The position numbers were made by a program, and so were the translations under genes. DNA of 64,000 nt, from contig CM024755.1 of the NCBI GenBank assembly GCA_014218235.1, positions 99,738,948 through 99,802,947 of the forward strand. The letters are read 5' to 3'. The notes under the pieces are model-generated. The model had not been told where the DNA came from, did no database searches, and saw nothing but the letters and a program-made list of their open reading frames with translations. Positions 33,400 through 45,799 of this stretch are shown piece after piece (position 1 is the first letter of the stretch; each line of letters begins with the position of its first letter). The DNA is from Colocasia esculenta (Eukaryota > Streptophyta > Magnoliopsida > Alismatales > Araceae).

Positions 33400-35219
33400 T
33401 CTCCCTCTTGTCCTTCTTCGGCGTTGGAGCTTGGTGGCGCCGGCGGCGGCTCGTGTGCGGAGCGGGAGCGTCGGCGAGGAGCGAGGAGGAGGCGGTCGTG
33501 GCTTCGAGAAGGCCCATTTGTGGGTTTGGTTCTTCTTTTCATGTAGGGATTTCTTGTGCCTTACCAATCTGGGTGATTGGGAGCCCTTTTGTGTGATTTT
33601 ATGCCTTTATATCTTTCCCCATGCTCCCCTCCCTGTTGTGTGATTGATTGTAGTGTGTGGGCGACCCCAGAATGCAGCATTTCGGCAGTCGGCCTTCCGT
33701 CTGATGTCGCGACCGCAGTGCGCGTCACGACATCAAAGGAGGCGTCGCCCCGGTCGGACATGACCTTATCGCAACGCGGTTGGCCATCGCGATAAGGATC
33801 ATGTCGCGACCCAGTTTCCGGTCCCGACAAGGCTGTTGTCGCGACCCGCTTCCCTGTCGCGACTTGGCACTTGTCGCGGTGGGATCGCGACGGGCTAGGA
33901 GGGCGCGACAGCACCAGGCTTGCCTCGGGTGTATTTGTGGCCTCGTTGGTGTGTCGGCATGTGCCCTAGGGCAGGGTTTCCCTTAGGACCTTCTAGTAGG
34001 GAATGCGGCGGGTTGCCTCCCTGCATTCAGTGATCGAAGGTGACACCTTCGTGGCCGTATCCTAGCGGCGGTGCTAGGAGGCTCGCATCTGTCTAATAAT
34101 CAATTGTCTGGCTGCCAATCGATTATTAGCAGGGCGGTGGTTTTTGTTATGTCTGGTGGTGTTCTGGCTTCTCGGGTTGTGCCTTGTGTGTCGGCATTGG
34201 CCGACGGCCCTTCTGGGGGTTTTCGGAAGGGGTGTCGTGTGTGCCTGTGCCTGCTAGGCTTGTCTTGGTTACAAGCTAGCTGTGCCAGTTTCTGTGGTGG
34301 TTGCCCTGTAGTTCTCTTTCGTCCAGTGCTAGGCACTTTCGGGCTTGTCCGCGAGATAGGTTGTTACCGTTACCTGGGACCCCTAGCCCCGAGCGTCTGT
34401 GTCAGATGGAGTTTCTTTGGGCGGCGAGCGTTCTCAAGTCACGGACTTGGAGCAGAAGGGGAAAACGGTGGGGACAGCGGCATAGAGTCATTTGTAGAGC
34501 TCTCTTAGCCGGGTCTGGGTCGCCGAGGTGGTTGAGGTGCTCTTCCGGTGTGGAACAGCTAGTCCTTCTCACTGCCTCGCTCTGCATTGGTTCCGGAGCC
34601 GCGAAGGGAGGTTAGGCATGGGGCCGCAGTTCGGCTGGACAATGGTGGTTGTGGTTGTTCTCTGTTGTGGCTCTCTAGCCTCACTCTACCGGGGAGGTTG
34701 TAGGCAGGAGTCAACGACTGGCGAGCGAGAGTGGTGGACTTTGTGTCCCTCTCTTAGCTGCCTATGGCGGTGGCTTGGTTGCTCTTGCTATGACGGAGTT
34801 TCTCACGTGGTTTCTAAGTGTGCCTCGTTGCCCTAGCCTACATGGTGGTTGTAGCCTGGCCGTGTCTAGTTCCATGGACTTTGTTGGTTTGGACTTGTGG
34901 GCCTTGTTCAGTGGTTCCCACTCTGCGAGTTCTCTCGGGGTGCCTTGTGCAAACACCCGACTGCTATTTGAGTAACCCGTTCCTTGGTGCCGTTCATGGT
35001 GGCACCGGAGTGTGTGGTTCCCTAACCTCTTGGCGTGTCCGAGGTGCAGGGTGGTACTGCTTGTGGGCCCTCAACCTTGCGGAGGTCTGAGGTGGACGTG
35101 CCTGCGGTGAGACGGTGCTTCTCACGTGGTTGCTCGGTGTCTCTTGTGGTGACACCTGGTTGTTCCTTCCCGACCTCGTGGAGGTCCGAGATGTTGGTGC
35201 TTGTGTCGTGAGACTCTGG
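33400..35219 (+). repeat. LARD right LTR, part 2
   Basis: Resumes where the left LTR has CTCCCTCTCGTCC. Contains the second copies of the TGTCGC cluster (33700-33910) and the inverted repeat (34093-34129). Broken at 35219 by the Tekay insertion. Compared with the left LTR it holds an extra segment of roughly 100 bp (about 34435-34535). Confidence 0.88.
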
Positions 35220-37920
35220 TGTAACACCCGAATATTTTTATTTGTTGAAAAACATGAATAATAAAGTTATTGGACTTAAGCATTAGTCTTAAATTGTAAT
35301 AATTGATATTTGGGAATGATTAGTATTAACTAACGTTACCCAAGTGTCGTACTCGGACGTGCGCGCTCCCACTGGGCGACACTGAAAAACTGTAACGAAA
35401 ATGAAATTTGAGAACACCATAATTTCCAAAAGAAATGTGGAGATCTCAGAAATATAAATATCTGAATTTTTTTGACATTCAGATTTTGAGATTAAGTCGA
35501 TGCGACCATTTTCCGGGTGATTTTTCACCTACTGTAAAATAAATTATAAAAATTAAAATAAAATCATCATAATTTGTAAAACCATCATATTAGTCTATGG
35601 TTAAAATTTCAATACAGATGGACACCATTTGGATAGGTTTACATAGGGATCATTGGGCCAGCTGATTTAACGCCCAATTACGGTAACCATTTTCTGGGAT
35701 TTTCCAGGAGCTTACATGTGAGGCTTAGAAGAGGCCAACACACATTAGGATAAGGCTAAGCCAAGGGGTTGGGCTATCATTAAGGTTACCTGCGTGTAAC
35801 CAAGAGAGTGTATGCATGGGCAACGTGTTAAGATAAAAACCCAATGGTTTTTACCATGACACGTTGGCAGCTAACGTGCTGTTGCGCATGGAGCAGCCAC
35901 TGGGTTATAAATACCTTCCCCCCCAAGCTTCAAAACCATGTTTTCCACCCTTTTCTACTGTTATGCTGCTGCCATTGCACTGGATAACATCTTGTTTGGG
36001 GAGGTGTTCCTGGTTGCAATCCCTGTGAAGTGGTTGCTGCTGCTTGAACTGCTGGCTCTTCTTGCACCTTATTGCTGCTCAAGCTCTTGTTGGAGTTGTT
36101 GCTGAGAAGTGGTTGTGGAGCCATCTTGGAGGCTGTTGCTGCTACAACAACAAGCTCCACTGGCTTATTCCTTCACTTGTGGTCCTTTCTTCATTTTCCT
36201 CATCTAGGTAGGATTCATATCCCTCTGGTTCAATTCGGTTCTCCATATGTAACAAGGAATTCGTGAGGAACAGATAAGTTGTTATACTTGTGATTCTCTG
36301 TTTTCCTTCCAGTCATGGTAGAATTACTCTTGTTGGGAAAGGAACAACTTGGTTCTATTTTAAAAATCAATTCCTATCCTCTTCCTCTACCTTTGATCTT
36401 TGTTCATGATCTAGAGTCATGTAGAAGTTTTAATATCTATAGAACTATGTGAGAACTTTTACTTAATTGTTAGGTACTCCAAGTTTTGATTTAATTCATG
36501 AAATATTTAGAGTTTTAGTGTTTATCTTGTAGAATCTTTCCAATAAACCATTGCCAATAAGATCATACTTCCGGTACTACACTATATCTAGTTTCAAGTA
36601 TGACAAGTGTGAATTGTAAACTTTCTCTTTCATCCTATTTCTTTAGCTTATAAACCACTGTGAGAGATACCATTAGACTCTTCTATTTGATATCAAACAT
36701 GTCTTGGTTCATAAGTTCTATAGTTAGGGTGTTTAGGATAGATTTGAAGTCATTTTGGAAGTTCTGCAGCTACCTGTCGACAGACCTGTCGACAGTCAGC
36801 CCAAAGTTGTCGACAGGCGCATGTTTTCCAGACTTCCAGAGTTCTGGACTGTAGCTAGCTATCAACAGATGCTCTTCAGCTGTCGACAGATACCTACAGA
36901 GGCAAAAAACCTGAGCTCTGTCTGCTGCCATCTGTCGACAGCCCCTTCCTGGCTGTCGATAGGTACAATGCTGATTCGGATTTCTGCACTTTCATGTCCG
37001 AATCCATGCTAAAACTTAATCCTAAAAGTCAAGAAAGTTACCCTCTCATTTACCTTGATATTTACTGTCATACTACTGCAAAGTTCACCCACTTTGTGTA
37101 CCTTAACTTCCCTTGAATTATTCTTAAAGTTGTCAATTACGAATAGCACTCCGATTGAGTCTATTCTTCAGTACTCGGTAATTGGGTCTATAAAATTTGA
37201 ACACCTGAGAGTTCATATGCTTGAACACCTTATGAGATGTGAATAATTGATGATGACATTATTGGGTCTTTGTACCCCCTGTGATTTATATGCCTGTGCA
37301 AATAGGGCTGGTCTAGTCCTGGGAGGAGCACCCGAATTCATTTTCGGACCACGTGGAATGATAAAGGGCATCTGGATGTCTGGCATTGCATCAAACATTT
37401 TCTGAATATGGTCATCATGATCCCTGTACTGTGTACTGATATGTGAATAAATTCTTGAGCTATATATTTGAGTATGATCTGAGCTTTATAGTCATTGCAT
37501 CAAGTTTACTGTTCTGAAATTTGGTGTGTCTCTTTGATATTCCGTTCTGTCCTTGTCTTGGTTACCATGTATACACTCTTGAACTATGAATTGAACTATG
37601 TAATTTGAATTCTACTGGGCTAGTTAGCTCATTATTTCCTACCATTTTTAGGTGATACAGTTGGGGATGACGTTTAAGGGTTTGAGTGCTGAGTGGACCG
37701 ACCTTGACGAACAAGCCAATCTATTTCTATTTATGTTTTGTAGTGTGAAATGAGGTGTATAAATTAAGTTGTTTTGATCTACTCCTCTCGTAGTTATTAT
37801 GAGGAGTAGTTGTGTAATAAAACTTCCGCTTATGACATTATGAATGGATAAATAATTATTACCTCTCGTGCTTGTTTTTTTTGTCACTTTCGATAAATAT
37901 CCTTTTATTAGGACGTGATA
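35220..37920 (+). repeat. Tekay left LTR
   Basis: 2701 bp. TATA box at 35906-35913 (TATAAATA; right copy 43799-43806). A CTGTCGACAG cluster lies at 36775-36962. Short open frames inside are not genes. Confidence 0.95.
36775..36962. repeat. CTGTCGACAG palindrome cluster in Tekay LTR
   Basis: Six or seven copies of the 10-bp palindrome or close variants over 190 bp. The right LTR (44671-44848) keeps the sites more intact. The left shows decayed forms such as CTATCAACAG and CTGTCGATAG, consistent with CpG loss. Confidence 0.9.
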
Positions 37921-37928
37921 GATAAATT

Positions 37929-37940
37929 TGGTATCAGAGC
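37929..37940 (+). other. Tekay primer-binding site
   Basis: TGGTATCAGAGC eight bases after the LTR end, initiator tRNA-Met type. Confidence 0.9.
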
Positions 37941-38047
37941 ATTAGTTCGATAAACCTAGGGAAACCAATGAGATGGGGTAGAAACATGGGATTAGTTAGC
38001 ATGATTTTTGTAATCATGTAAATGCTTAATCTGTTAATTATTTCAGA

Positions 38048-38395
38048 ATGGACATGAATGCCCAAGAAAGGTTGGTTGCTGCCATGGAAATGCTACGTCA
38101 GGATATAGAATTGTATGCCCAAGCGCAACGAGAAGCCCACCTGCAAATTATGGAAGAGGTGCTCAACTTGACTACAGATGCTTTCATGGCGGGCAATCCC
38201 TGTGCTTCGTTAGAAATTATGAGCCAAGTTAAGTTCAATCTAGATAACTTGAAGTTGGGGCAGGATCTGTTGCTCCACCAAGTTGAAGGTCATTGGGATG
38301 CATTGACTGATGCTGCTAGAGAGCTGTACCATGGGGCCGGAGTAGAACAGCAAGCACCGCCAATGGAAACCGTTATAGATCTGACCCAAAACTAG
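38048..38395 (+). CDS. Leader ORF upstream of Tekay gag, 115 aa, unrecognised
   Basis: An intact frame MDMNAQERLVAAMEMLRQDIE to a TAG at 38393-38395. It is predicted mostly helical and acidic (AQAQREAHLQIMEEVLN, FNLDNLKLGQDLLLHQ). It lies between the primer site and gag, in the same place as a small leader peptide, and it is undamaged while gag and pol are heavily broken. The sequence just before it, TTAATTATTTCAG, looks like a splice acceptor, as does GGATATTTCAG before the gag ATG. I do not recognise the family. It could be a separate exon of the gag transcript or a chance frame. I assign no function. Confidence 0.45.
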   Translation: MDMNAQERLVAAMEMLRQDIELYAQAQREAHLQIMEEVLNLTTDAFMAGNPCASLEIMSQVKFNLDNLKLGQDLLLHQVEGHWDALTDAARELYHGAGVEQQAPPMETVIDLTQN

Positions 38396-38715
38396 GAATA
38401 GACTTAGACCCCTCATCTTTTTTGTAAAGCTTTCCTTTTGTGTAAATGTTAGTTGTATATCTGTAACTCCCATATGTATGGGGAGTGAGAGGTTAGTGGA
38501 GGATGGAGGTTTGTGTATATGGCAAACTTGGAAAGAGAAGGTTGTGATATTTTGTGGATCCATGGAAATGTACTACCATGTAAATACTTGACTTGTTAAT
38601 AGAGAATGTGTATTCTGTGAATTTGAATTATGTATGTGATGGATGTAAGCTTGAGATGATTGTGAAAATTAATGTGTGTATTATTGGATATTTCAGCTAC
38701 TTTCTCCATTTAGTA

Positions 38716-39700
38716 ATGGACGGAGGTGACGCTAATTGGAGGAAGATGGAGAGTTCTATGCATGATCTAACCCGAGTAATGAAGGTGGTAGCCAAAAATA
38801 ATAGTCACAATGGGACAAGCTTGTTCAAGGATTTCCGAAGCTTGGACCCTCCGAGATTCGCAGGAAGTACGGATCCGGATGAAGCTGAGAATTGGCTAAA
38901 AGACATTGAAAGGATATTCAGAATGATTAAGTGTACGGAAGAAGAAAGGTTCGTCTTACTACATTCCAATTGGATCGGAATGCTCGTGCTTGGTGGGAAA
39001 CTGTGGAAGCTACCCTGGAAGATTCAAATCAAGTTAGTTGGGAAGAGTTTGTGGAACTGTTTAATGAGCAATATTTCTCTGAGGTGGTTCAGGAGAAGAA
39101 AGCGAATGAATTTTCTGGGTTAAAGCAGCTAAGAATGTCGGTATCCGACTATGAGGCTCAATTTGCCCGGTTGTCAAAATATGCTCCTCATCTTATATCC
39201 ACGGAGAAGCTAAAGGCTAAGAGGTTTATGAATGGATTGCGTCCCAATTTTATTATGCAGCTAACTCCTCATCTGATTACTACCTATTCAGAAATGGTAA
39301 AGAGAGCCTTGACATTTGAAGCTGCGAACGAAACTGTGGATAAGATTAGAGGGAAATCTGGAGAAGGGTCTTCAGATCGAAAATGGAAGTATGAGTCGGG
39401 GAATGCCCCGAAGATTCAGCAAACTACTAAGAAGGCAGGCAAAGCTCCGGTAGGGAGTAAGGATGTTTGTAAGCATTGCCATCGTATCGGGCATAAGGTT
39501 GAGAATTGCTGGCGTAAATTGGGTGCATGTTTCCATTGTGGAAGCACTCAACACCGAATTCCGGACTGCCCGATGGCCAAGACAGCACCAACAAATAAGA
39601 ACCCCCAAGTAAAGCAAGGTAGACTACAAGCCATTCAGGATGTGGAACCTGAATCCTCGCAGGAAGGCAGATTGATTGAAGGTACTTTATTAATAAACTC
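38716..39700 (+). pseudogene. gag: Tekay gag
   Basis: Starts MDGGDANWRKMESSMHDLTRV. The capsid region has FKDFRSLDPPRFAGSTDPDEAENWLKDIERIF, then a frameshift near 38945, then LDRNARAWWETV, WEEFVELFNEQYF, YEAQFARLSKYAPHLIS and FMNGLRPNF. Two zinc knuckles follow: CKHCHRIGHKVENC (from 39468) and CFHCGSTQHRIPDC. Gag coats and packages element RNA. It runs without a stop into protease. Confidence 0.9.
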
Positions 39701-40110
39701 AAAACCTGCATTTGTGTTGTTTGATTCTAGAGCTACGCACTCTTTCATTAGCTATGAGTTTGCTAAATTGTTGGATGTAAAGTCAGTTCCATTAACCACA
39801 CAACGTGAGGTTGCAACTCCTTTATGTGAGGGTAAATAGCTTAAAGAATATTACCCTGCTAGCCAGATTATTGTCAAAGGACATGATTTACCCAGTGATC
39901 TGATATGTTTAGAAATGTGGGATTATGATGTAATCCTTGGGGTTCATTGGCTATCGAAATACCATGCAAATCTAGATTGCCAATTGAGACAAGTGACTTT
40001 CCTAGGAGAGGAAAATTATTCTATAACTTTTGATAAATCCCAAACCAAAAGAATACAAATAATTTCAGCAGTGAAAAGCTTGTAAGTTAGTACAGAAGGG
40101 TTGTCAAGGG
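39701..40110 (+). pseudogene. pol: Tekay aspartic protease, active site mutated
   Basis: The active-site region reads FVLFDSRATHSFIS. The usual triplet is DSG, here D-S-R (39723-39731, GGA to AGA). Downstream SVPLTTQREVATPL and VILGVHWLSKYHANLDC are typical gypsy protease C-terminal motifs. A TAG at 39837-39839 and a TAA near 40084 break the frame. Protease cuts the polyprotein; this copy would be inactive. Confidence 0.85.
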
Positions 40111-41036
40111 TATTTGGCTTCTGTGACCCTATTAAATCAGAGCATTGTGGGATTGGAAGATATTTCGGTAGTAAGAGAATTTCTTGATGTTTTCCCTGAA
40201 GAGCTACCTGGTGTACCACCTGATAGAGAGGTGAATTTTTCAATTGAGTTGGTGCCAGGAGCTACACCAATTTCTAGAACACCCTACAGAATGTCAATAG
40301 AAGAACTGAAAGAACTGAAAAGGCAATTGTTAGAATTGATAGAGAAGGGATTCATTAGACCCAGTACCTCACCTTGGGGTGCTCCGGTACTGTTTGTTAA
40401 AAAGAAGGATGGATCTATGCGGTTATGCATAGATTATCGGTAGTTAAATCAATTGACTATAAAGAATAAGTGCCCACTTCCGAGAATTGATGATCTATTT
40501 GATTAGTTGTCTGGAGCTCAATGTTTCTCCAAGATTGATTTAAGGTGTGGATATCATCAACTTAAAATCCAAGAATCAGATATTCATAAAACGACTTTTC
40601 GAACAAGATATGGACATTATGAATTTGTGGTGATGCTGTTTGGATTGACAAATGCACCAGCTGCATTTATGCGTCTGATGAATGATGTATTCAGGTCCTA
40701 CTTGGATCAGTTTGTGGTTGTATTCATTGATGATATATTGATCTACTCCAAAAGTATGGAGGAGCATGAAGCCCATCTACGGATCACTTTGCAATTGTTA
40801 CGAGACAACAAGTTATATGCAAAGTTTAAAAGTGTGAATTTGGTTGAAGGAAGTGATGTTCTTAGGACACATTATTTCTAAAGAAGGTCTATCAGTAGAC
40901 TCTTCAAAGATTGAAACCATACAGAGATGGGAGCAACCTAAGAATCTTACTGAAGTAAGAAGTTTTCTAGGCATAGCCAATTACTACCGAGATTTGTCAA
41001 GGATTTTTCTAGAATTACCTCACCTCTTATACAGTT
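40111..41036 (+). pseudogene. pol: Tekay reverse transcriptase
   Basis: VREFLDVFPEELPGVPPDREV, then ISRTPYRMSIEELKELK, GAPVLFVKKKDGSMRLCIDYR, FSKIDLRCGYHQLKI, MLFGLTNAPAAFMRLMN, the catalytic box FIDDILIYS (about 40723) and FLGHIISKEGLSVD. Two TAG codons (40441-40443, 40504-40506) each replace the Q of YRQLNQLT and LFDQLSGA. Frameshifts lie near 40840 and 41000. Confidence 0.92.
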
Positions 41037-41530
41037 AACCAGAAAAGGAACTGCTTTTATCTGGAATGAGAATTGTGAGGAAGCATTCTAATTTTTAAAA
41101 GAATGTCTGTCATCTGCACCAATTCTAGCCTTGCCGGTGGAAGGAAAAATATTTGAGGTTTATACCGATGCTTCCAACATTGGACTGGGTTGTGTATTAA
41201 TGCAAGATGGAAGAGTTATTGCCTATGCTTCAAGACAGTTGAAGATTCACGAGAAGAACTACCCAGTACATGATTTAGAATTGACCGTTGTGGTCTTTGC
41301 TCTTAAGCTTTGGAGACACTACCTATATGATAACCAATTCATAGTGTACTCCGATCATAAGAGTCTCAAGTATTTGTTTTCACAAAAAGAACTGAACATG
41401 AGACAAAGGAGATGGATGGAATATATCAAAGACTATGATTTCAAGATTGAATATCATCCAGGAAATGGAAACATTGTAGCTGACGCACTCAGCAGAAATC
41501 CTATAGTTATGATATTCCAGTTGCAAGTAA
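41037..41530 (+). pseudogene. pol: Tekay RNase H
   Basis: VYTDASNIGLGCVLMQ, NYPVHDLELTVVVFALK, VYSDHKSLKYLF and NGNIVADALSRN hold the four acidic residues D, E, D, D. A TAA at 41089-41091 breaks AFQFLKE just before. Removes the RNA strand during cDNA synthesis. Confidence 0.9.
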
Positions 41531-42885
41531 GGGAATGGAAATTGTTGGAAGAATTTTTCACATTAAGCTTGAAAGTTGAAACACAAGAAGAAAGAATTGT
41601 GATTAGCAACTTGATAGTGCAATCAGATTTGTTGAAGAAAATTAATGAGCAACATGACAATGACCCTATATTGGTAGGAATCAGAGAAAAATTGGCTTCT
41701 AAACCTGATTTTAATGAAGATTCTCATGGAAATCTTCGATTTCGGGAAAGATTGTGTGTATCGGATAATCCCGAAATCAAGAAACAGATCTTAGAAGAAG
41801 CTCATCGGTCTCACTACACTATTCATCCCGGAGCTGTCAAAATGTATCAGGATTTGAAGAAGTATTTCTGGTGGTGCAACATGAAAAAGGATATTGTGGA
41901 ATTTATTGCAAAATGTTTGACATGTCAGAAAATTAAGGTAGAACACCAGAAATCTGCAGGAAAATTAAAACCACTTGAGATACCAGAGTGGAAATGGGAT
42001 AGCATTGGTATGGATTTTATTGTGGGATTACCTAAAACACGGAGTGGATTTGATGCTATTTGGGTAATCATTGACAGACTTACCAAATCAGCTCATTTCT
42101 TAGCAATAAAGACAATATGGTCTGTTAATATTTTGGCAGCATTATATATGAATGAAATTGTACGGTTGCATGGAATTCCAAAGAACATAGTTTCTAACCG
42201 AGATGCAAGATTTACTTCGTATTTTTAGAGAGAGTTGTAAGATGCTTTGGGAACTAAATTAAAATTTAGTACTGCATTTCACCCTCAAACAGATGGACAG
42301 ACCGAACGAGTGAATCAAATTGTTGAGGATATGTGCCGTGCTTGTGTATTAGAGTTCGGAAATGACTAGAACACTCATCTAGCAATTATGGAATTTGCAT
42401 ATAACAATAGCTACCAGTCTACCATTCGAATGGCACCTTTCGAAGCTTTGTATGGTCGGCAATGTAGATCACCATTATGTTGGGTAGAACTAAAAGAAAC
42501 GCATATTCTTGGACCAGAAATGATCCAAGAGACGGCAGAAGTTATCAAGTTAGTATAAGATCGGATGAAAGCTGCTCAAGATCGACAGAAAAGCTATGCC
42601 GATCGACGTAGAAGAGAGTTAGAATTTCAGCAAGGGGAACATGTGTTTCTTAAAGTATCACCCCGGAGAGGAATCAAAAGATTTAGTATCAAGGGAAAAT
42701 TGAGTCCAAGATACATTGGACCTTTTGAAATATTGAAGAGAGTTGGTGAAATGACATACCAATTGGCACTTCCACCGCAATTATCCAATGTACATGATAT
42801 CTTTCATGTGTCAATGTTAAGAAAATATGTATATGATCCGAAACACATTATTGGATACCAAGATCTGGATGTACAAGGAAATTTG
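41531..42885 (+). pseudogene. pol: Tekay integrase, second catalytic Asp changed to Asn
   Basis: The zinc-binding H-H-C-C region is HRSHYTIHPG ... CLTCQKIK. The core has WDSIGMDFIVGLP (first D), IVSNRDARFTS where S-D-R-D is expected (the catalytic D is AAC, Asn, at 42196-42198) and HPQTDGQTERVNQ with the E present. Stops: TAG 42226-42228 (FW), TAG 42367-42369 (NDW), TAA 42556-42558. The C-terminus has the GPY/F module KLSPRYIGPFEILKRVG and NVHDIFHVSMLRKY. Confidence 0.92.
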
Positions 42886-43056
42886 GCATATGAAGAAAGA
42901 CCAATATAGATCCTCGATCGAAAAATCAAGCAACTTCAGAACAAGGAAGTTCCTTTACTAAAGATTCATTGGAATAAGCAAGGACAAGAAGAAGCAACAT
43001 GGGAATTGGAAGATGTCATCAAGAACAAGTATCCAAAATTGTTTATAGGTCAGTAA
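42886..43056 (+). pseudogene. pol: Chromodomain of Tekay integrase
   Basis: After a TAG at 42907-42909 the frame reads ILDRKIKQLQNKEVPLLKIHWNK then EEATWELEDVIKNKYPKLF and stops at TAA 43054-43056. These are the W and E/D positions of chromovirus chromodomains, thought to steer integration to heterochromatin. Confidence 0.88.
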
Positions 43057-43099
43057 CAACACACTTATGTAATTAAATTTGGAGGACCAAATTTCTTTT

Positions 43100-43112
43100 A
43101 GTGGGGGAGAGT
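43100..43112 (+). other. Tekay polypurine tract
   Basis: AGTGGGGGAGAGT immediately before the right LTR start TGTAACACCCC, preceded by GGACCAAATTTCTTTT as usual for Tekay elements. Confidence 0.88.
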
Positions 43113-45794
43113 TGTAACACCCCTAATATTTTTATTTGTTGAAAAACATGAATAATAAAGTTATTGGACTTAAGCATTAGTCTTAAATTGTAATAATTGA
43201 TATTTAGGAATGATTAATATTACCTAACGTTACCCCAGTGTCGTACTCGGACGAGCGCGCTCCCACAGGGCGACACTGAAAAACTATAACGAAAATGAAA
43301 TCCGAGAACACCATAATTTTCAGAAAAATGTGGAGATCTCAGAAGTATAAATATCCGAATTTTTTTGACATTTGGATTTTAAGATTAAGTCGACGCGACT
43401 ATTTTTCGGGTGATTTTTCACCTACTATAAAATAAATTCTAAAAATTAAAATAAAATCATCATAATTTGTAAAACCATCATATTAGTCTATGGTTAAAAT
43501 TTCAATACAAATGGACACCATTTGGATAGGTTTACATAGGGATCATTGGGCCAGCTGATTTAAGGGCCAATTACGGTAACCATTTTCTGGGATTTTCCAG
43601 GAGCTTACATGTGAGGCTTAGAAGAGGCCAACACACATTAGGATAAGGCTAAGCCAAGGGGTTGGGCTATCATTAAGGTTACCTGTGCGTAACCAAGAGA
43701 GTGTATGCATGGGCAACGTGTTAAGATAAAAACCCAATGGTTTTTACCATGACACGTTGGCAGCTAACATGCCATTGCGCATGGAACAACCACTGGGTTA
43801 TAAATACCTTCGCCCCCAAGCTTTGAAACCATGTTTTCCACCCTTTTCTACTGTTATGCTGCTGCCATTGCACTGGATAACATCTTGTTTGGGGAGGTGT
43901 TCCTGGTTGCAATCACTGTGAAGAGGTTGCTGCTGCTTGAACAGCTGGTTCTTCTTGCACCTTGTTCCTGCTCGAGCTCTTGTTGGAGCTGTTGCTGAGA
44001 AGTGGTTGTGGAGCCATCTTGGAGGCTGTTGCTGCTACAACAACAAGCTCCACTTGCTTATTCCTTCACTTGTGGTCCTTTCTTCATTTTCCTCATCTAG
44101 GTAGGATTCATATCCCTCTGGTTCAATTCGGTTCTCCATATGTAACAAGGAATTTTTGAGGAACGGATAAGTTGTTATACTTGTGATTCTCTATTTTCCT
44201 TCCAGTCATGGTAGAATTACTCTTGTTGGGAAAGGAACAACTTGGTTCTATTTTAGAAATCAATTCCTATCCTCTTCCTCTACCTTTGATCTTTGTTCAT
44301 AATCTGGAGTCATGTAGAAGTTTTAATATCTATAGAACTATGTGAGAACTTTTACTTAATTGTTAGGTACTCCAAGTTTTGATTTAGATTCATGAAATAT
44401 TTGGAGTCTTAGTGTTTATCTTGTAGGAATATTTCCATGAAACCATTTCCAATAAGATCATACTTTCGGTACTACACTATATCTAGTTTCAAGTAAGACA
44501 AGTTTGAATTGTAAACTTTCTCTTTCATCCTGTTTCTTTAGCTTATAAACCATTGTGAGAGCTACCATTAGACTCTTCTGTTTGATATCAAACATGTCTT
44601 GATTCATAAGTTCTATAGTTAGGGTGTTTAGGATAGATTTGAAGTCATTTTTGGAAGTTCTGCAGCTACCTGTCGACAGCCAGCCCAAAGCTGTCGACAG
44701 GCGCATGTTTTCCAGACTTCCAGAGTTCTGGACTGTAGCTAGCTGTCGACAGATGCCCTTCAGCTGTCGACAGATACCTACAGAGCCAGAAAACCTGAGC
44801 TCTGTCTGCTGCCATCTGTCGACAGCCCCTTACTGGCTGTCGACAGGTACAATGCTGATCCGGATTTCTGCACTCTTTCATATCCGAATCCATGCTAAAA
44901 CTTCATCCTAAAAGCCAAGAAAGTTACCCTCTCATTTACCTTGATATTTACTGTCATATTACTGCAAAGTTCACCCACTTTGTGTACCTTAACTTCCCTT
45001 GAATTATTCTTAAAGTTGTCAATTACGAATAGCACTCCGATTGAGTCTATTCTTCGGTACTCGCTAATTGGGTCTATAAAATCTGAACATCTGATAGTTC
45101 ATATGCTTCAACACCTTATGAGATGTGAAAAATTGATGATGACATTATTGGGTCTTTGTACCCCCTGTGATTTATATGCCTGTGCAAATAGGGTTGGTCC
45201 AGTCCTGGGAGGAGCACCCGAATTCATTTTCGGACCACATGGAATGATAAAGGGCATCTGGATGTCTGGCATTGCATCAAACATTTTCTGAATATGGTCA
45301 TCATGATCCCTGTACTGTGTAACTGATATGTGAATAAATTCTTGAGCTATATATTTGAGTATGATCTGAGCTTTACTGTCATTGCGTCAAGTTTACTGTT
45401 CTGAAATCTGGTGTGTCTCTTTGATATTCCGTTCTGTCCTTGTCTTGGTTACCATGTATACACTCTTGAACTATGGAATTTGAATTCTACTGGGCTAGTT
45501 AGCTCAATATTTCCTACCATTTTCAGGTGATACAGCTGGGGATGACGTTTAAGGGTTTGAGTGCTGAGTGGACCGACCGTGACGAACAAGCCAATCTATT
45601 TCTATTCATGTTTTGTAGTGTGAAATGAGGTGTATAAATTAAGTTGTTTTGATCTACTCCTCTCGTAGTTATTATGAAGAGTAGTTGTGTAATAAAACTT
45701 CTGCTTATGACATTATGAATGGATAAATAATTATTACCTCTCGTGCTTGTTTTTTTGTCACTTCCGATAAGTAGCCTTTTATTAGGACGTGACA
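43113..45794 (+). repeat. Tekay right LTR
   Basis: 2682 bp, highly similar to 35220-37920. Ends ACGTGACA. Confidence 0.95.
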
Positions 45795-45799
45795 TCTGG

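Larger units (their letters stand above)
35220..45794 (+). mobile_element. Tekay-lineage Ty3/gypsy chromovirus, full length, inactive
   Basis: 10,575 bp with target duplication TCTGG at 35215-35219 and 45795-45799. LTRs are 35220-37920 and 43113-45794 (TGTAACACC...ACGTGACA; the left copy ends GTGATA). It has primer site, leader ORF, gag, protease, RT, RNase H, integrase, chromodomain and purine tract in canonical order. The C-terminal chromodomain (HWNKQGQEEATWELEDVIKNKYP) places it in the Tekay/Del lineage. It has at least eight in-frame stops, three or more frameshifts and two mutated catalytic sites, so it cannot transpose by itself. It lies inside the LARD right LTR. Confidence 0.95.
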
